A stretch of DNA of 64,000 bases from CAWHMN01 sp051001135. Lineage in GTDB: Bacteria > Acidobacteriota > Terriglobia > Terriglobales > Acidobacteriaceae. The notes under the pieces are model-generated. The model was not told where the DNA came from and did not search any database. It saw only the letters and a program-made list of their open reading frames with translations. Positions 50,405 to 61,215 of the stretch are shown piece after piece; position 1 is the first letter of the stretch; each line of letters starts with the position of its first letter. Location: the NCBI GenBank assembly GCA_051001135.1, contig JBPCNO010000107.1:1-64000 (forward strand), written 5' to 3'. Made by a program: the position numbers and the translations under genes.

Positions 50405-50491
50405 CCGGGTACCCATCCTGAGCGCGGATTGCAAGGCGGGATCTCCCGTTACCATGAAACTGGGTGCCCCATCCTGGCGCGCCAGGGTGGG
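50405..50491 (+). repeat. Two adjacent short repeat A copies
   Basis: ccgggtacccatcctgagcg..aaggcggga (50405-50442) and tgggtgccccatcctggcgc..cagggtggg (50461-50491), between the cytochrome c gene and murQ. Confidence 0.65.
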
Positions 50492-50563
50492 TTGCGCCGT
50501 TGATCTTGCCGTTGCCTTTGGCGCGAAGCGCGCCCGCCCGTGCGGCCAGCACCATCCGATACC

Positions 50564-51532
50564 ATGATGATGTCTATGTCTTCCACGCCCTCCGCCGACC
50601 CCACGCTCGCCACCCTGCTCACCGAAACGCGCAATCCCATCTCCGCGCACATCGATGAACTTCCCACCATCAAGTTGCTGCAGGTCATCAACGCGGCGGA
50701 TGCTGAAGTCGCCGCGGCCGTCGCGCTCGAGCTCCCGCAGATCGCCCGCGTCGTTGACGCCATCGTCGAACGCATGGAGCGAGGTGGCCGTCTCTTCTAC
50801 ACCGGCGCCGGCACCTCCGGCCGCCTTGGCGTGCTGGACGCCTCCGAGTGCCCTCCTACCTTTAACGTCCGCCCCGAACTGGTGCAGGGCATCATCGCTG
50901 GCGGCGACCACGCCCTTCGCCAGGCCGTCGAGGGTGCGGAAGACTCGCCCGAGCTGGGATCCGCCGATCTCGCCACGCACGGCTTCGAAGCCAGAGATGC
51001 ACTGGTCGGGATCGCCGCCAGCGGCCGCACGCCTTACGTGCTCGGCGCGCTCACCCACGCGCGTGCGGCCGGCGCGGTCACCATCGGTCTTAGCTGCGTT
51101 CCCAACTCCGCCGTGGCCTCGGCCGCGGAGTACCCCATCACCCCCGCCGTCGGTCCGGAGATCATCACCGGCTCCACCCGCATGCGCGCCGGCACCGCCA
51201 CCAAACTGGTGCTCAACATGCTCTCCACCGGCGTTATGGTGCGGCTCGGTATGGTGTATGGCAACCTGATGATCAACGTCCAGCCCACCAACGCCAAGTT
51301 GGCCGACCGCGCCGCGCGCATCGTCACCGAACTCACTGGGCTGGATCGCCCGGCCGCCGTCGCGCTCCTCGATCAGGCCGGTTCCATCAAAGCCGCCGTC
51401 CTCATGCACCGGCACGGCCTCACCCGCTCCGCCGCGGAAGAACTTCTCCGCGCCCACCGCGGGCATCTCCGCCGTGCCCTCGAAAGCCTCTCCGCCGGTC
51501 CCGGCGTCGCCACCCCGGGCACCCCATCCTGA
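50564..51532 (+). CDS. murQ: N-acetylmuramic acid 6-phosphate etherase
   Basis: Cleaves the lactyl ether of MurNAc-6-phosphate in peptidoglycan recycling. 322 residues: TETRNPISAHIDELPTIKLL, the SIS-domain phosphate site FYTGAGTSGRLGVLDASECP, AGGDHALRQAVEGAEDS, GIAASGRTPYVLGAL, GPEIITGSTRMRAGTATKLV and NLMINVQPTNAKL. The start is one of four Met codons at 50564-50576. The last six codons (ATPGTPS, stop) are contributed by a repeat A copy. anmK, often adjacent, is absent. Confidence 0.93.
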   Translation: MMMSMSSTPSADPTLATLLTETRNPISAHIDELPTIKLLQVINAADAEVAAAVALELPQIARVVDAIVERMERGGRLFYTGAGTSGRLGVLDASECPPTFNVRPELVQGIIAGGDHALRQAVEGAEDSPELGSADLATHGFEARDALVGIAASGRTPYVLGALTHARAAGAVTIGLSCVPNSAVASAAEYPITPAVGPEIITGSTRMRAGTATKLVLNMLSTGVMVRLGMVYGNLMINVQPTNAKLADRAARIVTELTGLDRPAAVALLDQAGSIKAAVLMHRHGLTRSAAEELLRAHRGHLRRALESLSAGPGVATPGTPS

Positions 51533-51583
51533 GGGTGAATACGGCCAAGTCGGGTGCCCCATTCTAGCGAAGCTCGGGTGGGG
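51513..51583 (+). repeat. Repeat A copies overlapping the murQ stop
   Basis: ccccgggcaccccatcctgag (51513-51533) spans the murQ C-terminal codons and stop; a second copy cgggtgccccattctagcga..cgggtgggga follows at 51551-51583. Confidence 0.7.
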
Positions 51584-51658
51584 ATCTTTGCCTTTGCTCT
51601 TGCGCGACGCGCGTCTGCCTGGACGGCAGGTCCCTTATACACTGGTAAGGCCGTCAGC

Positions 51659-52891
51659 ATGTCCTCCACCCCCCAACAACTCGACGCTCTCCCCGCGCAC
51701 GCCGTTCCGGTTCCCGCGACGCGCCTTCGCCGCTTCCGCTTCGATCGCCCGCAACAGTTCGCGGCCCTGCTGCTGTTCCTGCTGCTGGCCCAGTGTCTGT
51801 TCGTCATCGTTCGCCAGCCGCTCACCGATGCCGACTATCAATACGCCCGTTGCGGCCGGGAGATGTGGGAACGCCCCTCGCCCATCGCCGGCTACTTCAC
51901 CACCTGCGGCAATATCCATGACGGCGCGCTCGCCTATCGGCTCGCCGGCCTGCCGCTAACCGCCGAGCGCATCCTCGCCGGTCAATCCGCCGACACCTCC
52001 ACCTGGGAGATGCGTCATGAGCTAGGCTTCGTCAGCCTGCTGCTGCGCCTGCCGTTTGCCTTTGCCGCCGTGCTGTTAGGTGGAGCGCTGTGGTGGGTTA
52101 CGCGCCGTCTCTATGGCAACCGTGGCGGTTACGTGGCGCTGGCGCTCTACTCTGTCGCCCCGCCGGTCATCCGCGCCGCCACCTCGCCCAACCCCGAGAT
52201 CCTTACCGCGCTTGGCTTCTTCGCCGCCATCTATACCGCCATCGGTGTCGCCCATGCCATGCAGGGACCGCGCCACAAATGGCGTCCCCGCATCCTGCTG
52301 CTGGCCGCGGCCTTTGGCCTGGTCGCCGCCTCGCACTCCGCCGCGCTGCTGCTCGCCTTGCCGCTGGCCGCCGTCTTCATGCTCTACCTGGCGGAGCGCC
52401 GGCGTACCGTGGTGCCCTTCGTCCTCATCGCCGGCACCCTGGGCGCATTGCTGCTGGTCTTTGCCTGCTACGCCTTCCATCCCGACGCCTTCAGCTACTA
52501 CTTCCGCTCCGGCGCCGGCCGTCTCGGCCTCAGTCTCTTGCCCTTGCGCCATCTGCTGAGCGGACTCTCGAACGCCGGCATCACCCTGGCCCTGCTCTCC
52601 GCCGTGGTGCTCTATCTGTTCAGCCGCCGCTCGCACTACTTCGGCAACACTGCGCCGCTCGTCACCTCGCTGCTGCTGCTGCCGCTTGTCACCACAGGCA
52701 CCTTGGGCGAACCCACCCTCTGGGCGCTCCCCTTCGTCTTCACCTTCATCGGCGGAGTCTTCGCCGATGCGCTCGAGAGCCCCCGCCGCGTCCTCTTCCG
52801 CTGGGCCATCGTCGGGCTCATCCTGCTGCAGACCGCACTCTCGATCGCGACCGTCGCCGCGCCCGCCGTCAACGTCGCCTTGGCCCGCTAA
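51659..52891 (+). CDS. Multi-TM membrane protein, GT39/GT83-like
   Basis: 410 residues with about ten membrane helices (FAALLLFLLLAQCLFVIV; LLRLPFAFAAVLLGGALWWV; VALALYSVAPPVIRAATSPN; ILLLAAAFGLVAASHSAALL; VVPFVLIAGTLGALLLVFAC). The large first loop has TDADYQYARCGREMWERPSP, an Asp/Glu arrangement like that of polyprenol-phosphate-dependent membrane glycosyltransferases. The start at 51659 avoids the repeat A upstream. Glycosyltransfer is inferred from topology only. Confidence 0.6.
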   Translation: MSSTPQQLDALPAHAVPVPATRLRRFRFDRPQQFAALLLFLLLAQCLFVIVRQPLTDADYQYARCGREMWERPSPIAGYFTTCGNIHDGALAYRLAGLPLTAERILAGQSADTSTWEMRHELGFVSLLLRLPFAFAAVLLGGALWWVTRRLYGNRGGYVALALYSVAPPVIRAATSPNPEILTALGFFAAIYTAIGVAHAMQGPRHKWRPRILLLAAAFGLVAASHSAALLLALPLAAVFMLYLAERRRTVVPFVLIAGTLGALLLVFACYAFHPDAFSYYFRSGAGRLGLSLLPLRHLLSGLSNAGITLALLSAVVLYLFSRRSHYFGNTAPLVTSLLLLPLVTTGTLGEPTLWALPFVFTFIGGVFADALESPRRVLFRWAIVGLILLQTALSIATVAAPAVNVALAR

Positions 52892-52908
52892 ATCCGGATC
52901 ATCACGAA

Positions 52909-52959
52909 CCCGGGTGCCCCATCCTGACCCTGAGCGTAGTCGAAGGGGAAGGGTGGGTC
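52909..52959 (+). repeat. Chimeric repeat: A head with an inserted B core
   Basis: cccgggtgccccatcctgac (A) runs into cctgagcgtagtcgaagggg (B) and closes with aagggtgggt (A). It shows that the two families recombine or insert into each other. Confidence 0.65.
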
Positions 52960-53019
52960 TTTCCTGTCAACTATAGAAATCATTTTCCAGAGTTGGCAGG
53001 ACATCACGCCTCCCATCCG

Positions 53020-53072
53020 TGTCATCCTGAGCGGAGCGCGCAGTGCGCAGTCGAAGGACCTGCGTTTGTTTC
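53020..53072 (+). repeat. Repeat B copy
   Basis: gtgtcatcctgagcggagcg and gcgcagtgcgcagtcgaagg, then acctgcgtttgtttctccc; just past the stop of the aminotransferase gene. Confidence 0.8.
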
Positions 53073-53102
53073 TCCCTTTTGCGCCAGCGCCACCGCACCG
53101 CT

Positions 53103-54401
53103 TCAGCCCCGATACATCCGCGGAATCCGGCTCCACGGCTCCGCCAGCCGCGCCGCCTTCTCCACCGGCGTCGCCATCACCTGCTCCCAGGCGTTACGGA
53201 AGCGCGCCATCTCCTCCGGCGTGCCCACGGTGATGCGCACATACGTCGGCATTACCGGCCAGATGCGGCCGATATACACATGCCGCTGCTGCATCGCGGC
53301 GATCACTTGCTTGCCATCGCGCCCGGAATCCAGCATGAAGCAATTGCTCTCCGACGGCGTGACTCTATACCCCTTTGCCCTCAGCCACGCCAGGGTCTCG
53401 TTCCGCGTATCGGCGGTAATCTTCTTGCGCATCGCAATCAGCGAAGCATCGTCGAGGCTAGCGCTCGCCGCCGCCACCGCCGTCACCGGCATGGGATTCA
53501 TCCCGTACATCTCGAGCTTCGCCAGCAGGTCCGGCCGCGCCGCCGCAAAGCCGCAGCGCAACCCCGCCATTCCGTACAGCTTCGAGAACGTATGCAGCAC
53601 GATCACGTCCTCGTTCGCCCGCACCATGTCCATGCAGGACTCGTTCTCCGTAAAGTGGATATACGCCTCGTCGATCAGCAGCACCGACCCCTTCGGCTTG
53701 TGCGCCAGCGCCCAGCGGATATCCTCTTTGGGCGTCACCGTGCCCGTCGGATTATTCGGGCTGCAGATGTACAGCACGCCGGCGTTCGGACTGGCCGCCA
53801 CCATCGCCCGCACGTCGTGCGCATACGCGTCCTTCGTCAGCGGCACCTTCAGAATCTGCGCGCGCGCTTTGTCGGCCGCGTGCATGCCCGCCTCGTATCC
53901 CGGATCCGCCGTCACATACGGCCGCCCCGGCCCGGTGAACGCCAGCACCGTATAGTGCAGCGGCTCGCTCGATCCCGCATACACCGCGACATACTCCGGC
54001 TTCAGCCACTCGCGCTCGGCGATGGCCGCTGCCAACACCTCCGTCTTCCCGAAGGCATAGCGTCCGCCCTGGCGCCCAGCCGCCGTCACCGCCTCACACG
54101 CCGCCGCGCACGGCCCCAGCGGATTCTCGTTGGCGTCGATCAGCACCGCGTCCGCCGGCACCTCGGCGTGCAGGCCACCATGAACGCGGCTCGCCCGGGC
54201 CACCGCGCTCGCACCAGGGGCCGTCTGGCCACCAACCCGCGCAGCCCACGCCAGATGCGCCTCCGTCAGGATCGGCACCGTCAGGATTGGAGCAGCGGCC
54301 GCCGCCGCCGAAGCTGCCCGCAAGAACGACCGCCGCGACATACCGCCGGCTTTAGAAGATGAAAGGGAATTCGATTCAGGCTGCGTCTTTGACGATGACA
54401 T
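53103..54401 (-). CDS. Tat-exported histidinol-phosphate aminotransferase-like PLP enzyme
   Basis: 432 residues. A twin-arginine signal (GGMSRRSFLRAASAAAAAAP) is followed by a fold-type I aminotransferase: IDANENPLGPCAAACEAVTA, GKTEVLAAAIAEREWLKPEY, YAGSSEPLHYTVLAFTGPGR, YICSPNNPTGTVTPKEDIRW, LLIDEAYIHFTENES and the PLP lysine in FSKLYGMAGLRCGFAAARP, then YVRITVGTPEEMARF. All PLP contacts look intact. HisC itself is cytosolic; export in folded, cofactor-loaded form suggests a different periplasmic substrate. Start taken at MSSSKTQPE (54401); a Met at the MSRRSF position is an alternative. Confidence 0.85.
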   Translation of the reverse strand: MSSSKTQPESNSLSSSKAGGMSRRSFLRAASAAAAAAPILTVPILTEAHLAWAARVGGQTAPGASAVARASRVHGGLHAEVPADAVLIDANENPLGPCAAACEAVTAAGRQGGRYAFGKTEVLAAAIAEREWLKPEYVAVYAGSSEPLHYTVLAFTGPGRPYVTADPGYEAGMHAADKARAQILKVPLTKDAYAHDVRAMVAASPNAGVLYICSPNNPTGTVTPKEDIRWALAHKPKGSVLLIDEAYIHFTENESCMDMVRANEDVIVLHTFSKLYGMAGLRCGFAAARPDLLAKLEMYGMNPMPVTAVAAASASLDDASLIAMRKKITADTRNETLAWLRAKGYRVTPSESNCFMLDSGRDGKQVIAAMQQRHVYIGRIWPVMPTYVRITVGTPEEMARFRNAWEQVMATPVEKAARLAEPWSRIPRMYRG

Positions 54402-54559
54402 GACCAGTTTCTCCACAAGAACCGGAGAGAGGGCAGAACTGCCGCTTATCTCCGCGTCCTACTCTATTCCATTCCCGCAAGTGGCAGCGGTTCAACCGTG
54501 TCATGCGCCCGCAAGTTCGGAAGGCAACCCGCGAGCCTCCGAGTCCCGCGTTGAGCGCT

Positions 54560-54769
54560 TCAGGGTTCGGCATTTTCGCTTAGGCCGTGTAGAGGCGCAC
54601 CATCTCTATCGGTGTATGTTTCCCCCTTGCGGGTCCTCTCCTGAATGGGCGTGAAACACAGCGCATCGAACTTCCGCATCATTCCCTGGTCCATTCCCCC
54701 GGCGCGGTGCAAGTCTGCCGCCGTCTCGTGAATGGCAGCCATCGCCTCACTCCGATACTTTTTAGCCAT
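54560..54769 (-). pseudogene. Truncated HTH antitoxin/regulator (HigA-like) fragment
   Basis: Residues 1-42 (MAKKYRSEAMAAIHETAADL, HRAGGMDQGMMRKFDALCFT) match the N-terminus of a family of HTH antitoxin-type regulators whose usual continuation (TPxEIRALRexxxVSQ, the HTH) is missing. Instead 27 unrelated residues follow (IQERTRKGETYTDRDGAPLH..) to a stop. The expected toxin gene is not adjacent. I interpret it as a gene remnant. Confidence 0.55.
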
Positions 54770-54880
54770 GCTCTTCCTCTTCCGGCTCCTTAACGACGGC
54801 GTTTCACCCGGGGCGAGTTATCGTGAGACCAACGCGCACATTAAAATCAATCTTCATCCTAACTGACGGGACTAGACACA

Positions 54881-55818
54881 ATGAATGCTTGGCGGATGGC
54901 CCTTCGAGCTGAAAGTAAGGGCAAAGATCTGAGACCGGAGTGCGAGGACGAGGGAGTAGCGGTTGTAACATTTGCCGGCATTCAAAACGTGGATTTGACC
55001 GGATATAACGAGAAGCATAAGCCACCCGGCTGGGCTCTGAAAGGGTCCGCCCCAGGTAGCATGATCAACTTCGCTTGGCGAATTCGCGGAGGAGATCTGA
55101 TCTACGTGCGCGACTCCATGACGAACAATCTGATGGTTGCATACGGCGACGTACAGGGGAGATTGGGAGCGCTTGCATATCGTTTCGATCCGCACTCGAC
55201 GATTCACGACAACAAGGGCAACGTGTGGCGTCACAAGATAGATGTAAAGTGGGACAGCACTTTTAACCCATTTTCATACGATGATCGGTCACCGAACACT
55301 TCCGTCCTGAAAATCAATGATAGGGAGCTACTAGACTTTAGCGCCCCAGCAGATCTGCGAGACTCCAACCGGAGAGAACGGGAAGGCCCATCATATAAGC
55401 AATCGTCTATTCTTGAAGATCCCTATCACCGTTACACCCCCGCCATGCTCAAGATCATTACGCCGAAGCACAAGACCCTCGCAAAGGACTTCATAGCGTG
55501 GCTGGCAGCTACTCATGGGAGCAGGAAGGGATCGATCTGCATTTCCGCCTCGGCAGCATCGAGGTTTTGGCCGAGCTCAAAGTTGCCTATGGTGGCAATA
55601 CACGGCATGCCATCAGAGAGGCTTTGGGGCAGATTCTTGAGTACAACCATTATCCAAGGAGGCAAGGCCATGACCATTGGCTGCTTGTGCTTGACAGCGA
55701 GCCGCAGCGAGATGATCGAGTGTTCGTAGAGCGCTTACGCGAGAAACGTAAGCTTCCGTTGACACTCGGCTGGAAAACGCAGGATGGCTTCACTTTTCAT
55801 CCACACTGGCCTTGCTAA
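54881..55818 (+). pseudogene. EVE/PUA-like + PD-(D/E)XK nuclease protein, frameshifted
   Basis: Frame 1 (54881-55729) encodes MNAWRMALRAESKGKDLRPE, VAVVTFAGIQNVDLTGYNEK, MINFAWRIRGGDLIYVRDSM and DVQGRLGALAYRFDPHSTIH, a PUA/EVE-like base-reading fold by pattern, up to LAKDFIAWLAA. Sense then passes to another frame (to 55818): YSWEQEGIDLHFRLGSIEVL, AELKVAYGGNTRHAIREALG, QILEYNHYPRRQGHDHWLLV. The Asp of IDLHF and Glu/Lys of AELK form a PD-(D/E)XK nuclease site. One lost base near 55503-55512 explains the break; I see no slippery heptamer. It looks like a decayed modification-dependent or restriction-type defence gene. GC is below the surroundings. Confidence 0.65.
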
Positions 55819-55939
55819 AGCATTACATTCCGCCTACTGCCTTGGCGTGATCGCCGCCGCACAACCCGCCCCGCTACGGTAAAATAGAACAACAGGCTCC
55901 GTATCAACACGTTGCACTCCGTGAGCCCCCTTTTTCCCT

Positions 55940-58606
<2,667 letters not shown>

Positions 58607-58718
58607 GCGGAGCTAAGGATGAATGGATACCCAACGCTGTCATCCATCGGAAAAAAACTGTGAAAAGAAGACGAGAAGAAACGGTTATCCGCGCAGAGTG
58701 TGTGGTTTCAGCGCTCGT

Positions 58719-59111
58719 TCACGCAATTCCTGGCGCGACTGCCTCTCGTCTTGCCGGCAGAAGCGCTAACAGGACGACTCCGATCGCAAGGAATATGATC
58801 ACATCAGTAAAGTTCCTGTGGAGGCCGTGAATCCAGGCTTCCACGGTTTGAATAGCCATCACCACGGCATGGGAGATGTTCCACCAAGCTGCTAGAGCAA
58901 TCATCGAGCGATGCTCAGATGGTCTCCTTGCGGCCACGAGTAGAAAGATCCCGACCGGAACAAAGAAGCTCAGAAACATCGGCTCGACCTCGTTCTTCCG
59001 CTCCAAAAGCCAGCTGGAATGCCGCAGATCCATATATAGAAAATAAATTAGGGAAAGATTCAACAGCCCCACGATCACCAGGACGATCTGTGTTAGGCGT
59101 TCTCTTTTCAC
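58719..59111 (-). CDS. DUF6632-like four-TM membrane protein
   Basis: 130 residues with four helices: IVLVIVGLLNLSLIYFLYMD, EPMFLSFFVPVGIFLLVAAR, MIALAAWWNISHAVVMAIQT and FTDVIIFLAIGVVLLALLPA. The pattern EPM.LS.....GIFLLVAAR.PS.HRS.IA..AW matches a small family of unknown function (DUF6632 as far as I recall). GTG start at 59111. Lies in the insert behind gyrA. Confidence 0.7.
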   Translation of the reverse strand: MKRERLTQIVLVIVGLLNLSLIYFLYMDLRHSSWLLERKNEVEPMFLSFFVPVGIFLLVAARRPSEHRSMIALAAWWNISHAVVMAIQTVEAWIHGLHRNFTDVIIFLAIGVVLLALLPARREAVAPGIA

Positions 59112-59358
59112 ATTGACCTCATTTGAGCGAATTTTGTTGCTAGCGCAGCAGCGGCTCTCGCCGAGGATTCACAAACTGGCACACAGGAAAGCAAAACAAA
59201 ATCTGCAATGACGCTGCTGATCCATCGCGTGGAGATACTCAAACCACAGTCAACTATCGTGAACAGGCGATTACGCTCATCGACCCTGCCGTTCGCGGTC
59301 GGCACGATGGGCTCCAAAGACATGGATCCTTCGAGTACATTTTTGAGCAATCTCGTGG

Positions 59359-59814
59359 TTAAGAAGAAGAGATCCCAGCTTGCCGTTGGCGGACGATCCG
59401 CTCCGAACTTACGGCGGCTTCAACCCCTGACCAAGTCCACGCCTTCCAGATGATGACCGAGGTGCACACCGTTTCGATCGTCCCGAAGAAAACGTACGAT
59501 GGAAACATTTGCTCGTGCCAGGCACCGGTGGCCAGAGGGAAAACGAATTGCATCGAAACGACGGCTAAAGTTTCAATGCCACCGGCAGCGATATTCGCCA
59601 GCCGATTCGCTCCAAACGGAAGCAGTCGAGACGCCAGGATCATGGCGATGGGTATTTCCATCAAGACCGCGGACCCCAGCAGAGCCCACTGTGGGAGATG
59701 TGGTGCTGGATCTTTCGAGCCAACAATAAAGAACAGGGCAAGCACGTCCGCATACAGGTAGTTCAATAACGCGAAGAGCCACAATAGGGACAACCGCTCC
59801 TTTGTGTCATGCAT
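59359..59814 (-). CDS. DUF6326-like four-TM membrane protein
   Basis: 151 residues, four helices: LWLFALLNYLYADVLALFFI, LLGSAVLMEIPIAMILASRL, LANIAAGGIETLAVVSMQFV and VFFGTIETVCTSVIIWKAWT. The YADVL, VLMEIPIAM..SR.L...ANR.ANI and TIE..CT..I..KAW motifs fit the DUF6326 family (unknown function). With the DUF6632-like gene it makes up the whole cargo of the insert. Confidence 0.75.
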   Translation of the reverse strand: MHDTKERLSLLWLFALLNYLYADVLALFFIVGSKDPAPHLPQWALLGSAVLMEIPIAMILASRLLPFGANRLANIAAGGIETLAVVSMQFVFPLATGAWHEQMFPSYVFFGTIETVCTSVIIWKAWTWSGVEAAVSSERIVRQRQAGISSS

Positions 59815-59948
59815 GCCAACCTCCTGCGGAATAGATACGGTCCGGCGGCAGAATAGATTCAGATCGTGGACTCGGCACAGATATTATGAACCCGGCGTGA
59901 GCCAGGTTTTGCCAGCATTATGTCATTTGTTTGTCACGTTCGATCCTG

Positions 59949-60107
59949 ATCATCCGCATCGACACCAAGACCATCCGCGCCGCCGGCCGTTCCACCCAGG
60001 GCGTCAAGCTCCTCAACCTCGAAGACGAAGACAAGGTCGCCGCTGCCGTCGTCATCCCGCCTGAAGAAGCGAAGGCCGAACTCGAAAACGGCACGCTTCT
60101 GCAATAA
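59949..60107 (+). pseudogene. Duplicated gyrA 3' end (53 codons)
   Basis: In-frame copy of gyrA codons from IIRIDTKTIRAAG to the stop, about 94% identical at DNA level to 58448-58606. I count 10 differences; all but the two-base change Ile to Ala are silent, and the stop is TAA instead of TAG. No start or upstream gyrA sequence is present, so it cannot be expressed as GyrA. The silent pattern says the two copies diverged while each was under selection inside a whole gyrA gene. Confidence 0.9.
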
Positions 60108-60483
60108 GTACCGGTCGCTGCTACGAATCCCGGGTGCCCCATCCTAAGCATCCGGGGTCCCCGGCGCGCGGTCTTTGCGTGCTGGGGTGGGGAAGCGAAG
60201 GGTGGGTTCGTCGCGGATGCCGGCCTCCCCCCAACCCGGGTGCCCCATTCTTCGTGCCTCGCATCCGCTTCGACAAACCAAATTCCGGAGCGCAAAGGGT
60301 GGGGTCCCTCTTCCCCCGCCACAGACCCGGGTGCCCCATTCTGAGCATCCGGGATCCCGGGCGCGCGGTCTTTGCATGCTGGGGTGGGGAAGCGAAGGGT
60401 GGGATGATGCGAAACTCCCGTCCTCTTCGAATTTCATCTCCGCCGCTACCTCGCCGCAATTCACGGACTGACAGGCGATCCAC
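60108..60483. other. Gene-free region filled by three repeat A copies
   Basis: 376 bases containing consecutive copies at 60129-60206, 60236-60304 and 60326-60403. Copies one and three share the same internal sequence; copy two is the other subtype. Open frames here are repeat-derived. Confidence 0.7.
60129..60403 (+). repeat. Repeat A array, three copies
   Basis: Each copy opens with cgggtgccccatYct and closes with agcgaagggtggg or cgcaaagggtgggg. Copies one (60129-60206) and three (60326-60403) contain ccggggtccccggcgcgcgg / gatcccgggcgcgcgg and gtctttgcRtgctggggtgg; copy two (60236-60304) has ttcttcgtgcctcgcatccg. Confidence 0.85.
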
Positions 60484-61215
60484 CTAACCCTCCACACTGG
60501 CGCTGCTCCCACCCCTGGCGATCGCCGGCATCTTGGCAGCCACCCCAATCAGCCAGACAAAACTGACAAAGCGAGCCACCGGAATGAACATCGCGGCCCG
60601 CCAGGTCAGCAGCGTAAACGTGGACAACTCCGCTGCCACCGCGATGACAACACCCAGCCACACCAGCCACTTCGGCAAGAGCCGATAGAAGCCGCTGGGA
60701 ATGGAAACGCCCGCCAGCAACAGCCCTAGTGGAACCGCGAATCCCGGACCACCCGCCGCGAAGCTCAGCAGTTGCAGCGCCCGCACCCCTCCAGCCGATT
60801 GCGCGATGCCTGGAGTCGAGAGCGCCCACCCCGCCAGCGCGGAAACCATGAGCAGAATCGACGCGCTCGTTCCGCCGAACCACGCGATCCATACGCCTGC
60901 CGCGCGGACCCGGTGGAAACGCAGCAGACTGACCACGGTCGCGGTGAAAATCCCCAGCGGAATCGCCGACGCGAACTCGAAGAACGAACCCCAGCGGATC
61001 GCACCGCCATACTGCGCCACATAGCGGACCGCTTTCTCTACCGGCTCAAACGGTAGAGGGAAGGCGCTGGGCGGGGCCATCATCAGCCCGGACACTATCC
61101 CTGCGATCACCAGAGCGATATAGATCAGGGCCATCAGCAGCAGAGGCGGCCCCTGGTGGCACCGCGGATATGCTTGCGACTGCGGATTGAAATGAGGAGT
61201 CGACATAGTAGACAT
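60484..61215 (-). CDS. Multi-TM membrane protein, divergent from marR
   Basis: 243 residues with six to seven helices (LLLMALIYIALVIAGIVSGL; GSFFEFASAIPLGIFTATVV; AAGVWIAWFGGTSASILLMV; GPGFAVPLGLLLAGVSIPSG; WLVWLGVVIAVAAELSTFTL; FVSFVWLIGVAAKMPAIARG). No transporter signature seen; it resembles small uncharacterised integral membrane families (DUF4386-like). The start at 61215 faces the marR start 47 bases away, so MarR control of this gene is likely. Confidence 0.65.
   Translation of the reverse strand: MSTMSTPHFNPQSQAYPRCHQGPPLLLMALIYIALVIAGIVSGLMMAPPSAFPLPFEPVEKAVRYVAQYGGAIRWGSFFEFASAIPLGIFTATVVSLLRFHRVRAAGVWIAWFGGTSASILLMVSALAGWALSTPGIAQSAGGVRALQLLSFAAGGPGFAVPLGLLLAGVSIPSGFYRLLPKWLVWLGVVIAVAAELSTFTLLTWRAAMFIPVARFVSFVWLIGVAAKMPAIARGGSSASVEG

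Larger units (their letters stand above)
58607..59948. mobile_element. 1.34-kb insert between two copies of the gyrA 3' end
   Basis: The stretch begins right after the gyrA stop and ends at a second, partial copy of the gyrA 3' end. Its base composition is more AT-rich than the flanks (for example gaaaaaaactgtgaaaagaagacgagaagaa near 58650) and it holds two small membrane-protein genes on the minus strand. No integrase, transposase or terminal inverted repeats are visible, so the mechanism is open: integration with gene restoration, or recombination with a related genome. Confidence 0.5.

Noticed and set aside
52090..53955. 621-residue plus-strand frame spanning the membrane protein and the aminotransferase
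   Set aside because: Arg-rich shadow crossing two real genes and their intergenic repeats.
59108..59350. 80-residue frame between the two membrane genes of the insert (stop overlaps the next start)
   Set aside because: The overlap geometry is suggestive, but composition, lack of a ribosome site and absence of any family resemblance argue against a gene.
60129..60403. CRISPR array
   Set aside because: Units are about 70-80 bases with conserved interiors, spacing is irregular and no short constant repeats with unique spacers or cas genes are present.
60121..60548. Open frames on the minus strand rich in HPSLPHPS / EWGTRV text
   Set aside because: They are translations of the repeat A array and recur wherever that repeat occurs.
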